A stretch of 64,000 bases of DNA from Empedobacter brevis NBRC 14943 = ATCC 43319 (lineage in GTDB: Bacteria; Bacteroidota; Bacteroidia; Flavobacteriales; Weeksellaceae), in NCBI RefSeq assembly GCF_000382425.1, contig NZ_KB908295.1:1-64000 (forward strand). The letters are read 5' to 3'. How positions within the stretch are numbered: the stretch's first letter is position 1; every line of letters starts with the position of its first letter. Position numbers and translations under genes: made by a program. This document shows positions 38,136 through 47,102 of the stretch, in pieces. The notes beneath the pieces were generated by a model, which worked only from the letters and a program-made list of their open reading frames with translations, did not search any database and had not been told where the DNA came from.

Positions 38136-39539
38136 ATGTCACATTACGAATCACAGGTAAGAGAACCCCTTATTTTAGGACATAAAACCTACCACGATAT
38201 CACAGTAGACATTGCGCGTCCAATTGAGACGCCTGCAAGTAAATTGTGGTGGATATGTTTCAGTATTGCAATGGTTGCTTTCATTTACGGTGTTGGTGCG
38301 ATTGCATATACAATTGGAACTGGTATTGGTGTATGGGGATTAAATAGAACGATTAACTGGGGATGGGATATCACCAACTTTGTATGGTGGGTAGGTATCG
38401 GTCACGCCGGTACGTTAATCTCAGCCGTTTTATTATTATTCCGTCAAAAATGGAGAATGTCGGTTAACCGCTCTGCGGAAGCCATGACAATCTTCGCCGT
38501 TGTACAGGCAGCGTTATTTCCTGTAATTCACATGGGTCGTCCATGGTTAATGTACTGGGTATTCCCAATTCCGAATCAATTTGGATCATTATGGCCTAAC
38601 TTTAATTCACCATTATTATGGGACGTATTCGCGATTTCTACGTATTTCTCTGTATCAACTGTTTTCTGGTTGATGGGATTAATTCCTGATTTCGCAATGG
38701 TACGCGACCGTGCAACAAAACCATTCGCTAAAAAGATCTATGGTATCTTGTCATTCGGATGGGGTGGTGGAGCAAAACACTGGCAACGTTTCGAAGAGTT
38801 ATCTTTGGTATTAGCCGGTTTATGTACACCGTTAGTATTCTCGGTACACACGATTGTATCTTTTGACTTCGCGACTTCTGTGATCAAAGGATGGCACTCA
38901 ACAGTATATCCTCCATATTTCGTTGCCGGAGCAATTTTCTCTGGTTTCGCGATGGTACAAACATTATTAAGTGTAATGCGTAAAGTTTTACACTATGAAG
39001 ATTATATCACACGTAAACACATCGAATACATGAATATTGTAATCGTTGTAACAGGTGGTATGGTTGCAGTAGCGTATTTAACGGAGTTATGGATCGCTTG
39101 GTATTCAGGATCTCGTTACGAAGATTTTACATATTTTTCTCCGGGAGCTGCTACAGGACCTTATTGGTGGGCATTCTGGGCGTTAATTATTTGTAACGTT
39201 TTAGTACCAGGACTATTGTGGATTCGTCCAATTAGAAGAAATTTCTTCTGGACTTTCGTTATCTCTATCGTCGTTAACATCGGGATGTGGTTCGAGCGTT
39301 TTGATATCATCGTTATCAACTTATCTCGTGACTATTTACCATCGAGCTGGACAATGTTTATGCCTTCATGGGTAGACGTAGGTATCTTCTTAGGTACTAT
39401 GGGATTCTTTTCTGTGTTATACTTATTGTACGCACGTACATTCCCAGTTATTTCACAATCTGAATTAAAAACTATTTTGAAATCATCAGGCGAAAGCTAT
39501 AAAAAACATCATACTGAAGATGAGCATCACGAACACTAA
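38136..39539 (+). CDS. actC: ActC, NrfD-like quinone-binding subunit
   Basis: This 467-residue polytopic membrane protein of the NrfD/PsrC family has about ten helices. Regions such as NWGWDITNFVWWVGIGHAGT, PVIHMGRPWLMYW and LVFSVHTIVSFDFA match the ActC quinol-oxidation subunit. It ends in a His-rich cytoplasmic tail (HHTEDEHHEH) that overlaps actD by 20 bases. It forms the membrane core with ActF. Confidence 0.93.
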   Translation: MSHYESQVREPLILGHKTYHDITVDIARPIETPASKLWWICFSIAMVAFIYGVGAIAYTIGTGIGVWGLNRTINWGWDITNFVWWVGIGHAGTLISAVLLLFRQKWRMSVNRSAEAMTIFAVVQAALFPVIHMGRPWLMYWVFPIPNQFGSLWPNFNSPLLWDVFAISTYFSVSTVFWLMGLIPDFAMVRDRATKPFAKKIYGILSFGWGGGAKHWQRFEELSLVLAGLCTPLVFSVHTIVSFDFATSVIKGWHSTVYPPYFVAGAIFSGFAMVQTLLSVMRKVLHYEDYITRKHIEYMNIVIVVTGGMVAVAYLTELWIAWYSGSRYEDFTYFSPGAATGPYWWAFWALIICNVLVPGLLWIRPIRRNFFWTFVISIVVNIGMWFERFDIIVINLSRDYLPSSWTMFMPSWVDVGIFLGTMGFFSVLYLLYARTFPVISQSELKTILKSSGESYKKHHTEDEHHEH

Positions 39540-40089
39540 AATCGTTTATGGTCTTTACGGAGACGATGATGATTTATTAAAAGCAGTAAAATCTATTCGT
39601 AAACAAGGTATTACGATAGATGAAGTATATACACCTTTCCCTGTACACGGTTTAGATAAAGCTTTAGGATTAAAGAAAACTCGTATTTCTGACCTTGCTT
39701 TCTTCTACGGTGCATTTGGTACAACATTAGCATCTTTGATGACATGGTTTATCATGAACCATGATTGGGCTCAAGATATTGGAGGTAAACCATCATTTTC
39801 TTGGGGCGAGAATATGCCAGCTTTCGTTCCTATTATGTTCGAGTTGACAGTATTCTGTGCTGCGCACTTTATGTCATTAACATATTTAGTACGTAACAAA
39901 ATGTATCCAGGTGCAAAAGCTAAAAACCCAGATCCACGTACAACAGATGATAAATTTTTGATTGAAATTAGAACTTCTGATGTTGAGAAAATCAAAAATG
40001 TATTTGTAGAAACTGGTGCTGAAGAAGTAACTGTTAAAGGTGATGTAGTCGTAGAACCAAGTGTTAACAATTTAGTACAAGAAGCATAA
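39520..40089 (+). CDS. actD: ActD, DUF3341 membrane subunit
   Basis: This 189-residue protein of the DUF3341 family begins in the actC tail and starts MSITNTKIVYGLYGDDDDLL. It has an N-terminal ferredoxin-like fold region, two transmembrane helices at about residues 59-77 and 99-121, and a soluble C-terminal part. ActD is a structural subunit of alternative complex III. Its stop TAA shares one base with the next ATG. Confidence 0.92.
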   Translation: MSITNTKIVYGLYGDDDDLLKAVKSIRKQGITIDEVYTPFPVHGLDKALGLKKTRISDLAFFYGAFGTTLASLMTWFIMNHDWAQDIGGKPSFSWGENMPAFVPIMFELTVFCAAHFMSLTYLVRNKMYPGAKAKNPDPRTTDDKFLIEIRTSDVEKIKNVFVETGAEEVTVKGDVVVEPSVNNLVQEA

Positions 40090-40760
40090 TGAAAAAGATA
40101 GCATTACTTATAGGATTAGGAAGTATTATTATCACTTCTTGTTCTGATAAAAAACGTCACGCAAGTATCGTATACATGCCAGATATGTATTATCCGACAG
40201 CTTACGATCCTTATGAAAAGGCAACTTTTGGTTATCCTCATGACGAAGAAAATTCTGAAGTTCCTGTAATGAGTAAAAATCACAATATGTCTGCGCTAGA
40301 ATCTGTAGAAGGTGCTGTAGCAAGAACAGATGGTGATATTTTACCATGGACTTTCAAAAACAATAACGCTGGTTATGCACAAGCAAAAGCAGTAACTGTA
40401 TCTCCTTTAAATGCTGCAAATAAAACAGCAGATTTGGAAAGAGGTAAAGTCTTGTATGGACAAAACTGTGCTGTTTGTCATGGTGACGCTGGTGATGGAC
40501 AAGGATCAATCGTAAAATCGAAGGCTTACTCCGGAGTTCCTACTTATGGTGAAAGAGATATTACAGTAGGTTCTGTTTATCATGTAATTATGTATGGAAA
40601 AAATGCGATGGGGTCTTACGCATCTCAATTAATTCCTGCAGACCGTTGGAGAGTTGCTGAATATGTAATGAGTTTAAAAGGTGGTTCTGCTCCTGCTGCT
40701 CCTGCCGGAGAAGTAGCTACTGAAGCAGCACCTGCAACAGAAACAGCAACTAATAAATAA
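40089..40760 (+). CDS. actE: ActE, monohaem cytochrome c lipoprotein
   Basis: This 223-residue protein has a lipoprotein signal, MKKIALLIGLGSIIITSC (Cys18). The single CAVCHGDAGDGQG haem-binding site and a distal Met in YGKNAMGSYASQL form a class I cytochrome c domain. An Ala/Pro/Thr-rich tail follows. In this complex ActE passes electrons on to the terminal oxidase or a soluble carrier. Confidence 0.93.
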   Translation: MKKIALLIGLGSIIITSCSDKKRHASIVYMPDMYYPTAYDPYEKATFGYPHDEENSEVPVMSKNHNMSALESVEGAVARTDGDILPWTFKNNNAGYAQAKAVTVSPLNAANKTADLERGKVLYGQNCAVCHGDAGDGQGSIVKSKAYSGVPTYGERDITVGSVYHVIMYGKNAMGSYASQLIPADRWRVAEYVMSLKGGSAPAAPAGEVATEAAPATETATNK

Positions 40761-40778
40761 TAAAATAAGTTAATTATT

Positions 40779-42116
40779 ATGCAATATACATTTTCCCCAA
40801 GATTAAAAAATGCATCACTTCTCCTAATTGTGATAGGTGTTGTACTTTACGGGATAGGATTTTTCTTACATCAACAAGATGTTGCTAATTCAACTGAATA
40901 TATTAACGGTTTGATTGAAGCTCACCCAACTCAATTTTTCGGTGATTATATTTCAGATTCATATGCATCAATGAATACAGATCATGCTGCACATATGGAG
41001 CATTTGACAAATTTATTGAAAAACAGACCTTGGGCAGCCTTCTATGTACCAGCTTATTTAGCTTTTGGTATTGCTGCTTCAGCATTGTTTTTCTTATGTA
41101 TTCAGTTTGTCGCTAATGCAGGTTGGTCTATGGTTGTTTCTCGTGTAATGGAAGCTATCGCAACATTTTTACCAATCGCTTCTCTGCTTGTAGGTGTTAT
41201 CGTTTTAGGTTCTTATTTTCATTTGAATCACTTATTTCACTGGATGGAAGCTGATTTAATTGATCCGAATAGCCCTAAATATGATATCTTTATGGCAAAT
41301 AAAGCACAGCTTTGGTTAAGTCCAAACTTTTGGCTAATCCGTTGTGTTATTTATTTAGGAATATTATCATTCATGGTGTTTGTTATCAAAAATGCAACAC
41401 GTAAACTAGACGAAACAAATGGAGATTTGAAAGTATATGCTCAATTATACAAAAAATCTGTAATTTACCTTGTGATTTTTGCAATTTGTTCTGCAGCTTT
41501 TGCTTGGGATTTCGTGATGTCATTAGACCCTCACTGGTTCTCTTCATTGTTTATGTGGTACGGAATGGTTTCATATTTAGTTTCTGCGGTTTCTATTATG
41601 GCAATTATTTCTATCTACTTAAAGAGAAAGAACTCGTTACCATTATTCAATGATAACCACTTACATGATTTAACAAAATACATGTTCGGATTCTCATTAT
41701 TATGGTCTTATTTATGGTTCTGTCAGTTCATGTTACAATGGTACGCAAACATTCCTGAGGAAGTTCAATACTTCCAACAACGTATGGCGCAATACCCATT
41801 ATATTTCTGGATGTTGATCATTAACTTAGTCGCTCCATTCTTAATCTTGATTTCATCAAGCATGAAACGTCGTTACCAAATCGTTTTTGTGATGGGATTT
41901 GTGATTATCTTTGGACATTACTGGGATTTCTACAATCAAATTATGCCAGCAGCTGTTGGACCGTTCCACAATTTCGGATTAATGGAAATTGGAGCATTAG
42001 TTGGAATCGGAGGATTATTTACGTTTATCGTAATGAATGCAGTTTCTAAATTAAACTTAGAAGCAAAAGGTCACCCTTACTTCCACGAATCAAAAATTTA
42101 TGAATATCCTTTCTAA
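40779..42116 (+). CDS. actF: ActF, second membrane subunit of alternative complex III
   Basis: This is a 445-residue polytopic protein with about ten helices. Its layout parallels ActC and includes FYVPAYLAFGIAASALFFLC, FHWMEADLIDPNSPKYD and the conserved AAFAWDFVMSLDPHWFSSLF segment. It pairs with ActC to form the membrane part of the complex. It is the last gene of the operon; a strong terminator follows 22 bases downstream and no cytochrome oxidase genes come after. Confidence 0.93.
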   Translation: MQYTFSPRLKNASLLLIVIGVVLYGIGFFLHQQDVANSTEYINGLIEAHPTQFFGDYISDSYASMNTDHAAHMEHLTNLLKNRPWAAFYVPAYLAFGIAASALFFLCIQFVANAGWSMVVSRVMEAIATFLPIASLLVGVIVLGSYFHLNHLFHWMEADLIDPNSPKYDIFMANKAQLWLSPNFWLIRCVIYLGILSFMVFVIKNATRKLDETNGDLKVYAQLYKKSVIYLVIFAICSAAFAWDFVMSLDPHWFSSLFMWYGMVSYLVSAVSIMAIISIYLKRKNSLPLFNDNHLHDLTKYMFGFSLLWSYLWFCQFMLQWYANIPEEVQYFQQRMAQYPLYFWMLIINLVAPFLILISSSMKRRYQIVFVMGFVIIFGHYWDFYNQIMPAAVGPFHNFGLMEIGALVGIGGLFTFIVMNAVSKLNLEAKGHPYFHESKIYEYPF

Positions 42117-42137
42117 GTAGAAAGATGTTATACAATT

Positions 42138-42168
42138 AAAAGCTCGATGCATTGCATCGAGCTTTTTT
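42138..42168 (+). terminator. Terminator of the act operon
   Basis: AAAAGCTCGATGCA (42138-42151) pairs with TGCATCGAGCTTTT (42153-42166), with a T-run. It also faces the converging VOC gene. Confidence 0.88.
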
Positions 42169-42218
42169 ATTTTACTTTTTAAAGTCAATATCTCTTGATA
42201 AGGATTGTTCTATAGAAT

Positions 42219-42596
42219 TTAATGATATTGTTGAACTGCAATTCGGTTTCCTTCACTATCTTCAATTTCAGCAACAGAGAATCCATATTTTTCATTTTTT
42301 GTTTTCGGATAAAGAACTTTGCCACCTTGTTCGAGTGCTTTTTCCAAAATTTTCTCAATATCATCTGTATTAAAATAAATTATGATACCATCTTTTGACG
42401 GATTGTAAACATCTCCTTTTGCTAACGCTCCGGAAATACCTTTGCTGGAGTTATTGAACGGAAATATGCTCATTTCATAATGATCAATTATTTCATTCTT
42501 AAAATGAAAGCCAAATACATTGGTATAAAAATATTTAGCTCTCTCTAAATCATTAACCGGAATTTCAAAATAAATGACAGGATTTGTCTTTTTCAT
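42219..42596 (-). CDS. VOC-family (glyoxalase/bleomycin-resistance fold) protein
   Basis: This 125-residue protein has the paired beta-alpha-beta-beta-beta units of the vicinal oxygen chelate fold: VIYFEIPVNDLERAKYFYTN at the start and DGIIIYFNTDDIEKILEKAL in the second half, ending EIEDSEGNRIAVQQ. These proteins are metal-dependent isomerases, dioxygenases or binding proteins; the substrate is unknown. It lies four bases downstream of the 101-residue gene and is probably in the same transcript. Confidence 0.85.
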   Translation of the reverse strand: MKKTNPVIYFEIPVNDLERAKYFYTNVFGFHFKNEIIDHYEMSIFPFNNSSKGISGALAKGDVYNPSKDGIIIYFNTDDIEKILEKALEQGGKVLYPKTKNEKYGFSVAEIEDSEGNRIAVQQYH

Positions 42597-42600
42597 TCTC

Positions 42601-42906
42601 TTAGATAGTTCTACGTTTTATTTCCAAATTAACCAAGAAATGATCTACATCATCATCCATTGATAGATTGCCAACCACGTAAACCCCTTTATCTCCGTTT
42701 TGATTGTTGATGATTCCATAAACAGAAGATTCATCATCAGGATTAGACATTCCTTCATAACGGTAAATACATACAATATCAAAATCTTTTGGATTTTGTT
42801 TTAATTGTTCCTTTTCGATATTATAGTCAATTGTATAACCGTTCTCATACAGTTCTGTTAAAGCTTCACTTGTCGTTTTATAACGGTATTGGATTTTTTC
42901 TTTCAT
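42601..42906 (-). CDS. Conserved small protein, paralogue of the gene at 30810
   Basis: This 101-residue acidic protein contains [38 protein letters not shown] and KGVYVVGNL, all with close counterparts in the product at 30810-31130. No catalytic motif is evident. It leads a two-gene unit with the VOC protein. Confidence 0.72.
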   Translation of the reverse strand: MKEKIQYRYKTTSEALTELYENGYTIDYNIEKEQLKQNPKDFDIVCIYRYEGMSNPDDESSVYGIINNQNGDKGVYVVGNLSMDDDVDHFLVNLEIKRRTI

Positions 42907-43019
42907 GATTTTAATAGTTTATAGATTGGTGCTCAAATATTATTCCATTAAATAGCAATCTGATACGAATAAAAAAACTTTTTGGTAAGGTTATTGTCTT
43001 AAGCACTATAAGAATTATA

Positions 43020-43325
43020 ATGAATGAGAGTATGGAACTATCAGTATTAAAGAAAATCAATTTAATTGCAATATTTGCGCTTGCTGCTTTGTTTTTAACG
43101 TCTTGTGACGGTTCGACGACTATTTATGGGATAGAACATCAACACAGAAAGCAAAAAAAGTATAAGAAGTATCCCAAATATGATCATCACAGAAGTTTAC
43201 CTCCAGGGCAACATAAGAAAGTTCATGGCGATAAATCGGCTAAAAAATATGCACCGGGACAGCAAAAAAAACATAAAAACAATTCTTACAAAAAGAAAAA
43301 TCATCACAAACATTATGATGATTAA
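43020..43325 (+). CDS. His/Lys-rich lipoprotein
   Basis: This 101-residue product has a lipoprotein signal ending LFLTSC (Cys29 from ATG 43020; a second ATG at 43032 would also work). The mature part is extremely basic and His-rich, with two PPGQ/APGQ units: SLPPGQHKKVHGDKSAKKYA then PGQQKKH. Bacteroidota proteins with this LPPGQ-KK-xGxxSAKxYAPGQ pattern are often labelled quinol oxidase subunit 4, although nothing here suggests an oxidase. The His-Lys tail suggests metal or polyanion binding, which is inference. Confidence 0.72.
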   Translation: MNESMELSVLKKINLIAIFALAALFLTSCDGSTTIYGIEHQHRKQKKYKKYPKYDHHRSLPPGQHKKVHGDKSAKKYAPGQQKKHKNNSYKKKNHHKHYDD

Positions 43326-43330
43326 AATAA

Positions 43331-43362
43331 AAAAAGGATTGAACATTGTTCAATCCTTTTTC
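43331..43362. terminator. Bidirectional terminator
   Basis: AAAAAGGATTGAACA (43331-43345) pairs with TGTTCAATCCTTTTT (43347-43361). It serves the His/Lys-rich lipoprotein and the converging RlpA gene. Confidence 0.88.
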
Positions 43363-43384
43363 TGTTTAATATCTAAAAATTGTT

Positions 43385-43885
43385 TTAATCTACAACTTCC
43401 ATTTCTACGTTTAATGTTCCCGCATTAGTAGAACCTATAGATGAAAACGCTGCTTTACTCAAATCCAATAATCTTGATTTTGTATGCGGACCTCTGTCGT
43501 TTATTTTAACCACAACAGATTTTCCGTTATTTGTGTTTGTTACTTTTACTTTTGTCCCGAATGGTAAAGTTTTGTGTGCGGCTGTAAAGTTATTTTTATT
43601 GTATAATTCGCCGCTTGAAGTTTTTTTTCCGTGGAATTTATCTGCATACCACGAAACAATTCCGCTTATTTTGCTCCCTGCTTTTTCTACAATTTCTGCA
43701 ACAGTTGTATGATCTACTTTATTAAATTCTGTAACTTTTTTCAAAAGATTAGATTTAATATTTTTTGTATAGGTTGATACCGGTAAAGGTAACGGACTTA
43801 CTGTTGAAAAGTTTGATTCTCCTTTAGCTTGTGCAAAAGGAACAATCATCAGCATGACTAATAATGTTAAAAAATTCTTTGTCAT
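43385..43885 (-). CDS. RlpA-like double-psi beta-barrel protein
   Basis: This 166-residue protein has a signal peptide ending FAQA. The C-terminal half is a typical RlpA double-psi beta barrel: GIVSWYADKFHGKKTSSGE, then FTAAHKTLPFGTKVKVTN and VVKINDRGPHTKSRLLDLS with the catalytic-type aspartate. RlpA proteins are septal lytic transglycosylases or related wall-binding proteins. It lacks a SPOR domain, so septal targeting cannot be assumed. Confidence 0.9.
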   Translation of the reverse strand: MTKNFLTLLVMLMIVPFAQAKGESNFSTVSPLPLPVSTYTKNIKSNLLKKVTEFNKVDHTTVAEIVEKAGSKISGIVSWYADKFHGKKTSSGELYNKNNFTAAHKTLPFGTKVKVTNTNNGKSVVVKINDRGPHTKSRLLDLSKAAFSSIGSTNAGTLNVEMEVVD

Positions 43886-44133
43886 TCTTTAGTTTTTTCT
43901 GAATCTTTATCTAAAATAAGTATAATAGGATTTGTTTACACATAATCAGTTTTTTCCTAATTATTTTGATGAAATAATAGATGTATAAACCTATATATTC
44001 AGCAGTGTTAAGAAGGGGTGTTAATAATAAGTTAAAAATATAAACACTTATTAAATTTTTTAAGAATATTTAATGATTTTTGTTTAAACAACTGATTAGT
44101 AGTGTTTTAAAAATTTATTGATACCGGTTTAAA

Positions 44134-46071
44134 TTAAATAACCCGGTTAAGATGTTGATTTAAAATATTTTTTAAACCGGTAAAATGCATAATTTGTTGA
44201 AGGACTTGGTTCGTTTCTTCTACTGTTAATTCAGGATTTTTTGTCTGTAGCATCAATTCTTTGATCATATTATCAATGTAAATGATTTTGAAACGTAGTA
44301 AGACATCAAACAGATCTTTGTGTACAAATTCTTCTTTCTTTTTGATGTTGATTCCTTGTTTAACAGTCCAATTTTCACTCAAGCTGTGTTTTTCTAACAT
44401 CATTTCAGACGCAAGATTGACAATTTCAGGATTTGTAAGGCGAGAAAAATATGTTCCTGTACGTAATTCATCTTTTTCTAAACCAATTTTTACATCTTCT
44501 AAAATTGATTGATAAAGAGAATTGCTTAAACTTAATTCGTTTTCTTCAAATTGAGAAACAATTTCTTGGTTAACAGTTGTTTTATATAGTTCGTTGTTTT
44601 CATTCTTCAAATCAACCTCTAAATCACCAAATTGCATAATTAGCTTTATAATTTCATTTTCTACAGTTTGCTGAACGTTAACAACTTCTTTTGTAGAAGG
44701 AACAACAGAAATGGTAGTTTTTTTTGTTCTGGCATTATCTGTAATATGAGAGGTTGTTGTATCTCCGGTTTTCTGAAGTTGCGCTAATTCCTTGAACAAA
44801 ACTTCTTCACGAATCTCCATTATTTTTGAAGTTTCAGCAATGTAAACTTCTTGTTTAATAATATTCGGAATAAGTGAAATAGACTTGACAATTTCTCGAA
44901 TTAACGCTGCTTTTTTAATGGGATCATTTTTCGCTTCTTCCAAAAGAACATTTACTTTGAAACGAATAAAATCGGTTGCGTTCTCTTTAATATAAGTTTC
45001 AATTTCTGAGGTCGAATGTTTCTTCGCAAACGAATCAGGGTCTTCACCTTCTGGTAACAACAGAACTTTTACATTCATTTCTTGCTCCAAAATCATATCA
45101 ATTCCACGAAAAGAAGCTTTAATTCCGGCGTTGTCACCATCATACATAACGGTGATATTTTCTGTCAACCGTTTTACCAAACGAATCTGTTCATTTGTTA
45201 AAGCTGTACCCGAACTGGCAACAACATTTTGTATGCCGGCTTGATGAAGCGATAAAACATCAGTATACCCTTCGACCAAGAAACATTGATCAGCTTTTGT
45301 GATATGTTGTTTGGCTTGAAATAATCCATAAAGTGTTTTACTTTTATGGTAGATTTTATTCTCAGGGGAATTTAAATACTTTGCAGCTTTTACATCGTTT
45401 CTTAAAATACGTCCGCCAAATCCCAATGTTCGTCCCGAAAAGCTGTAAATAGGAAAGATAACACGTTCACGAAATTTATCATATTTCTTGTTGTCTTCTT
45501 TGAATGTGGCTAAACCGGCTTCTTCAATTAATTCTTTCGAATACCCGTTTTTTAGAGCATATTCAGCTAATGCCTCCCACTGTTTAGGCGAATAACCAAG
45601 TTCAAATTTTTCAATGGTTTCTTTTGTGAAACCTCGTTCACGGAAATAGCTTAAACCAATTAAATTTCCTTCTTCTGAATTATGCAATTGCTGAACAAAG
45701 AATTTTTTTGCAAAATCAGTTAGGATGTATAAACTTTCCCTGTCTTTTTCTTCTTGTTGTTGTTCAAATGAATATTCTCGATCTTCTTCGATTTCGATGT
45801 TATAACGTTTCGCTAGCCAGCGTAAAGCTTCCGGATAGGTGAATTGTTCAACTTCCATTAAAAAAGTAACCACATTTCCTCCTCTGCCTGAAGAAAAATC
45901 TTTCCAGATTTGTTTTGCAGGGGAAACCACGAAAGAAGGTGTTTTTTCGTTTCCAAAAGGTGAAAGCCCCTTTAAACTGGAACCTGCACGTTTTAAGGTA
46001 ACAAAATCTCCAATAACTTCTTCTACACGAGCTGTTTCAAAAATTATATCTATAGTTCTTTGAGAAATCAA
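44134..46071 (-). CDS. dnaG: DNA primase DnaG with a degenerate zinc finger
   Basis: This 645-residue primase makes RNA primers for replication. The N-terminal domain keeps the CHC2 fold but the four ligands are replaced by Ser37, Gly40, Asp58 and Ser61 (LKGLSPFGNEKTPSF, then IWKDFSSGRGGN). The catalytic domain follows, with the Toprim motifs VEGYTD and MYDGDNAG, and a C-terminal helicase-binding region rich in helices. I recall the same loss in other Flavobacteriia. A consensus promoter lies directly upstream. Confidence 0.94.
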   Translation of the reverse strand: MISQRTIDIIFETARVEEVIGDFVTLKRAGSSLKGLSPFGNEKTPSFVVSPAKQIWKDFSSGRGGNVVTFLMEVEQFTYPEALRWLAKRYNIEIEEDREYSFEQQQEEKDRESLYILTDFAKKFFVQQLHNSEEGNLIGLSYFRERGFTKETIEKFELGYSPKQWEALAEYALKNGYSKELIEEAGLATFKEDNKKYDKFRERVIFPIYSFSGRTLGFGGRILRNDVKAAKYLNSPENKIYHKSKTLYGLFQAKQHITKADQCFLVEGYTDVLSLHQAGIQNVVASSGTALTNEQIRLVKRLTENITVMYDGDNAGIKASFRGIDMILEQEMNVKVLLLPEGEDPDSFAKKHSTSEIETYIKENATDFIRFKVNVLLEEAKNDPIKKAALIREIVKSISLIPNIIKQEVYIAETSKIMEIREEVLFKELAQLQKTGDTTTSHITDNARTKKTTISVVPSTKEVVNVQQTVENEIIKLIMQFGDLEVDLKNENNELYKTTVNQEIVSQFEENELSLSNSLYQSILEDVKIGLEKDELRTGTYFSRLTNPEIVNLASEMMLEKHSLSENWTVKQGINIKKKEEFVHKDLFDVLLRFKIIYIDNMIKELMLQTKNPELTVEETNQVLQQIMHFTGLKNILNQHLNRVI

Positions 46072-46112
46072 ATTGAATTATTTTAAAGAATTTAAATCAA
46101 ATAAATAATTAC

Positions 46113-46140
46113 CAAAATTAAGATAAATTATTTACATCAA
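46113..46140 (-). promoter_or_regulatory. Promoter TTG-N17-TAATTTTG of dnaG
   Basis: On the minus strand, TTG (46140-46138), a 17-base spacer and TAATTTTG (46120-46113) match the Bacteroidota consensus, 42 bases before the dnaG ATG. Confidence 0.68.
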
Positions 46141-46235
46141 TTCATCTTTTCAAATCCTTTGTAGAAAACATTTCTAACAAATTAGAAAATTGGTATGATA
46201 TTGGCATATCAGCTTGAAACTTGAAATTAAATTTT

Positions 46236-47018
46236 ATGAAATCAACAATTTTAAACCTATCTTTTGCTGCAATTTTAGCAACAGGTTTTTTATCATCTTG
46301 TTCTACTGTAAGTAACGTGATCGAAAATAAAAATAATACAAATAGCAACTCTATTTTAGGAAAATGGGAGTTAAGCCAAATCAATTTTATGAAGGCAGGA
46401 TCTATTTCTGAAGCTTATCCAATGGGAACTCCATACCTTAATTTTATTTCGACAAGTATGTTGAATGCTTCAGATGGTTGTAACACATTAAATGGTGGAA
46501 TAACAGTTTCAGGAAATGAAATTACTTTCGGAAATTTAATGTCTACCATGAAAGCTTGTCAAAATGTAGAAGATTCTAATTTCAGCTCGAAATTAAGTGG
46601 GAAATTGAAATATGATATGCATGATGACAAATTATTATTGATTCAAGGAGATATTGTTGTGATGACATTTGTTCGTCCTGGAACACTTAGTGGTTCATGG
46701 GAATTAGAAGAGTTTATTGGAAAAGATAAAAGCGCAAAATCATTAGATGACCGTTTTCCAAACCAAAAACCAACATTAACATTCCAAAACAATGAAGTTT
46801 TTGGTAATGATGGATGTAATAACTTAACAGGGGGATATGTAGCAATAGGAAATTCATTAACAGTGAAGAATGTGGCAACAACTCGTATGGCTTGTCAAGG
46901 GGTAGATTCTAGTGCTTTTGGAGAACGTTTGAATAACGTAAACAAATATGAAATTAAAGATGGAAAATTAATTTTGTTTGCAAATAATGTTAAAACGATG
47001 GTTTTCAAAAAAAAATAA
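46236..47018 (+). CDS. META-domain lipoprotein (two HslJ-like domains)
   Basis: The ATG at 46236 gives a 260-residue lipoprotein with signal MKSTILNLSFAAILATGFLS and lipobox SSC. Two tandem META/HslJ domains follow: LGKWELSQINF with DGCNTLNGG and TMKACQ, then SGSWELEEFIG with DGCNNLTGG and TTRMACQG. Single META domains occur in HslJ, a heat-inducible outer-membrane lipoprotein linked to novobiocin resistance. The doubled form is common in Bacteroidota. The frame extends upstream to a TTG at 46221, which is less likely as start. Confidence 0.87.
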   Translation: MKSTILNLSFAAILATGFLSSCSTVSNVIENKNNTNSNSILGKWELSQINFMKAGSISEAYPMGTPYLNFISTSMLNASDGCNTLNGGITVSGNEITFGNLMSTMKACQNVEDSNFSSKLSGKLKYDMHDDKLLLIQGDIVVMTFVRPGTLSGSWELEEFIGKDKSAKSLDDRFPNQKPTLTFQNNEVFGNDGCNNLTGGYVAIGNSLTVKNVATTRMACQGVDSSAFGERLNNVNKYEIKDGKLILFANNVKTMVFKKK

Positions 47019-47037
47019 TTTGATTTAGATAAATCAT

Positions 47038-47067
47038 AAAAGCTGTCATATTTTGACAGCTTTTTTA
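47038..47067 (+). terminator. Terminator of the META lipoprotein gene
   Basis: AAAAGCTGTCA (47038-47048) pairs with TGACAGCTTTT (47054-47064). The T-run also contains the -33 region of the lpxD promoter. Confidence 0.85.
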
Positions 47068-47079
47068 TTTTTATATTTG
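47053..47079 (+). promoter_or_regulatory. Promoter TTG-N16-TATATTTG of the lpxD homologue
   Basis: TTG (47053-47055) and TATATTTG (47072-47079) are separated by 16 bases, 23 bases before the ATG. The -33 lies inside the preceding terminator stem. Confidence 0.6.
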
Positions 47080-47102
47080 TATACTTTTTAAAGTAGAGAA
47101 AG

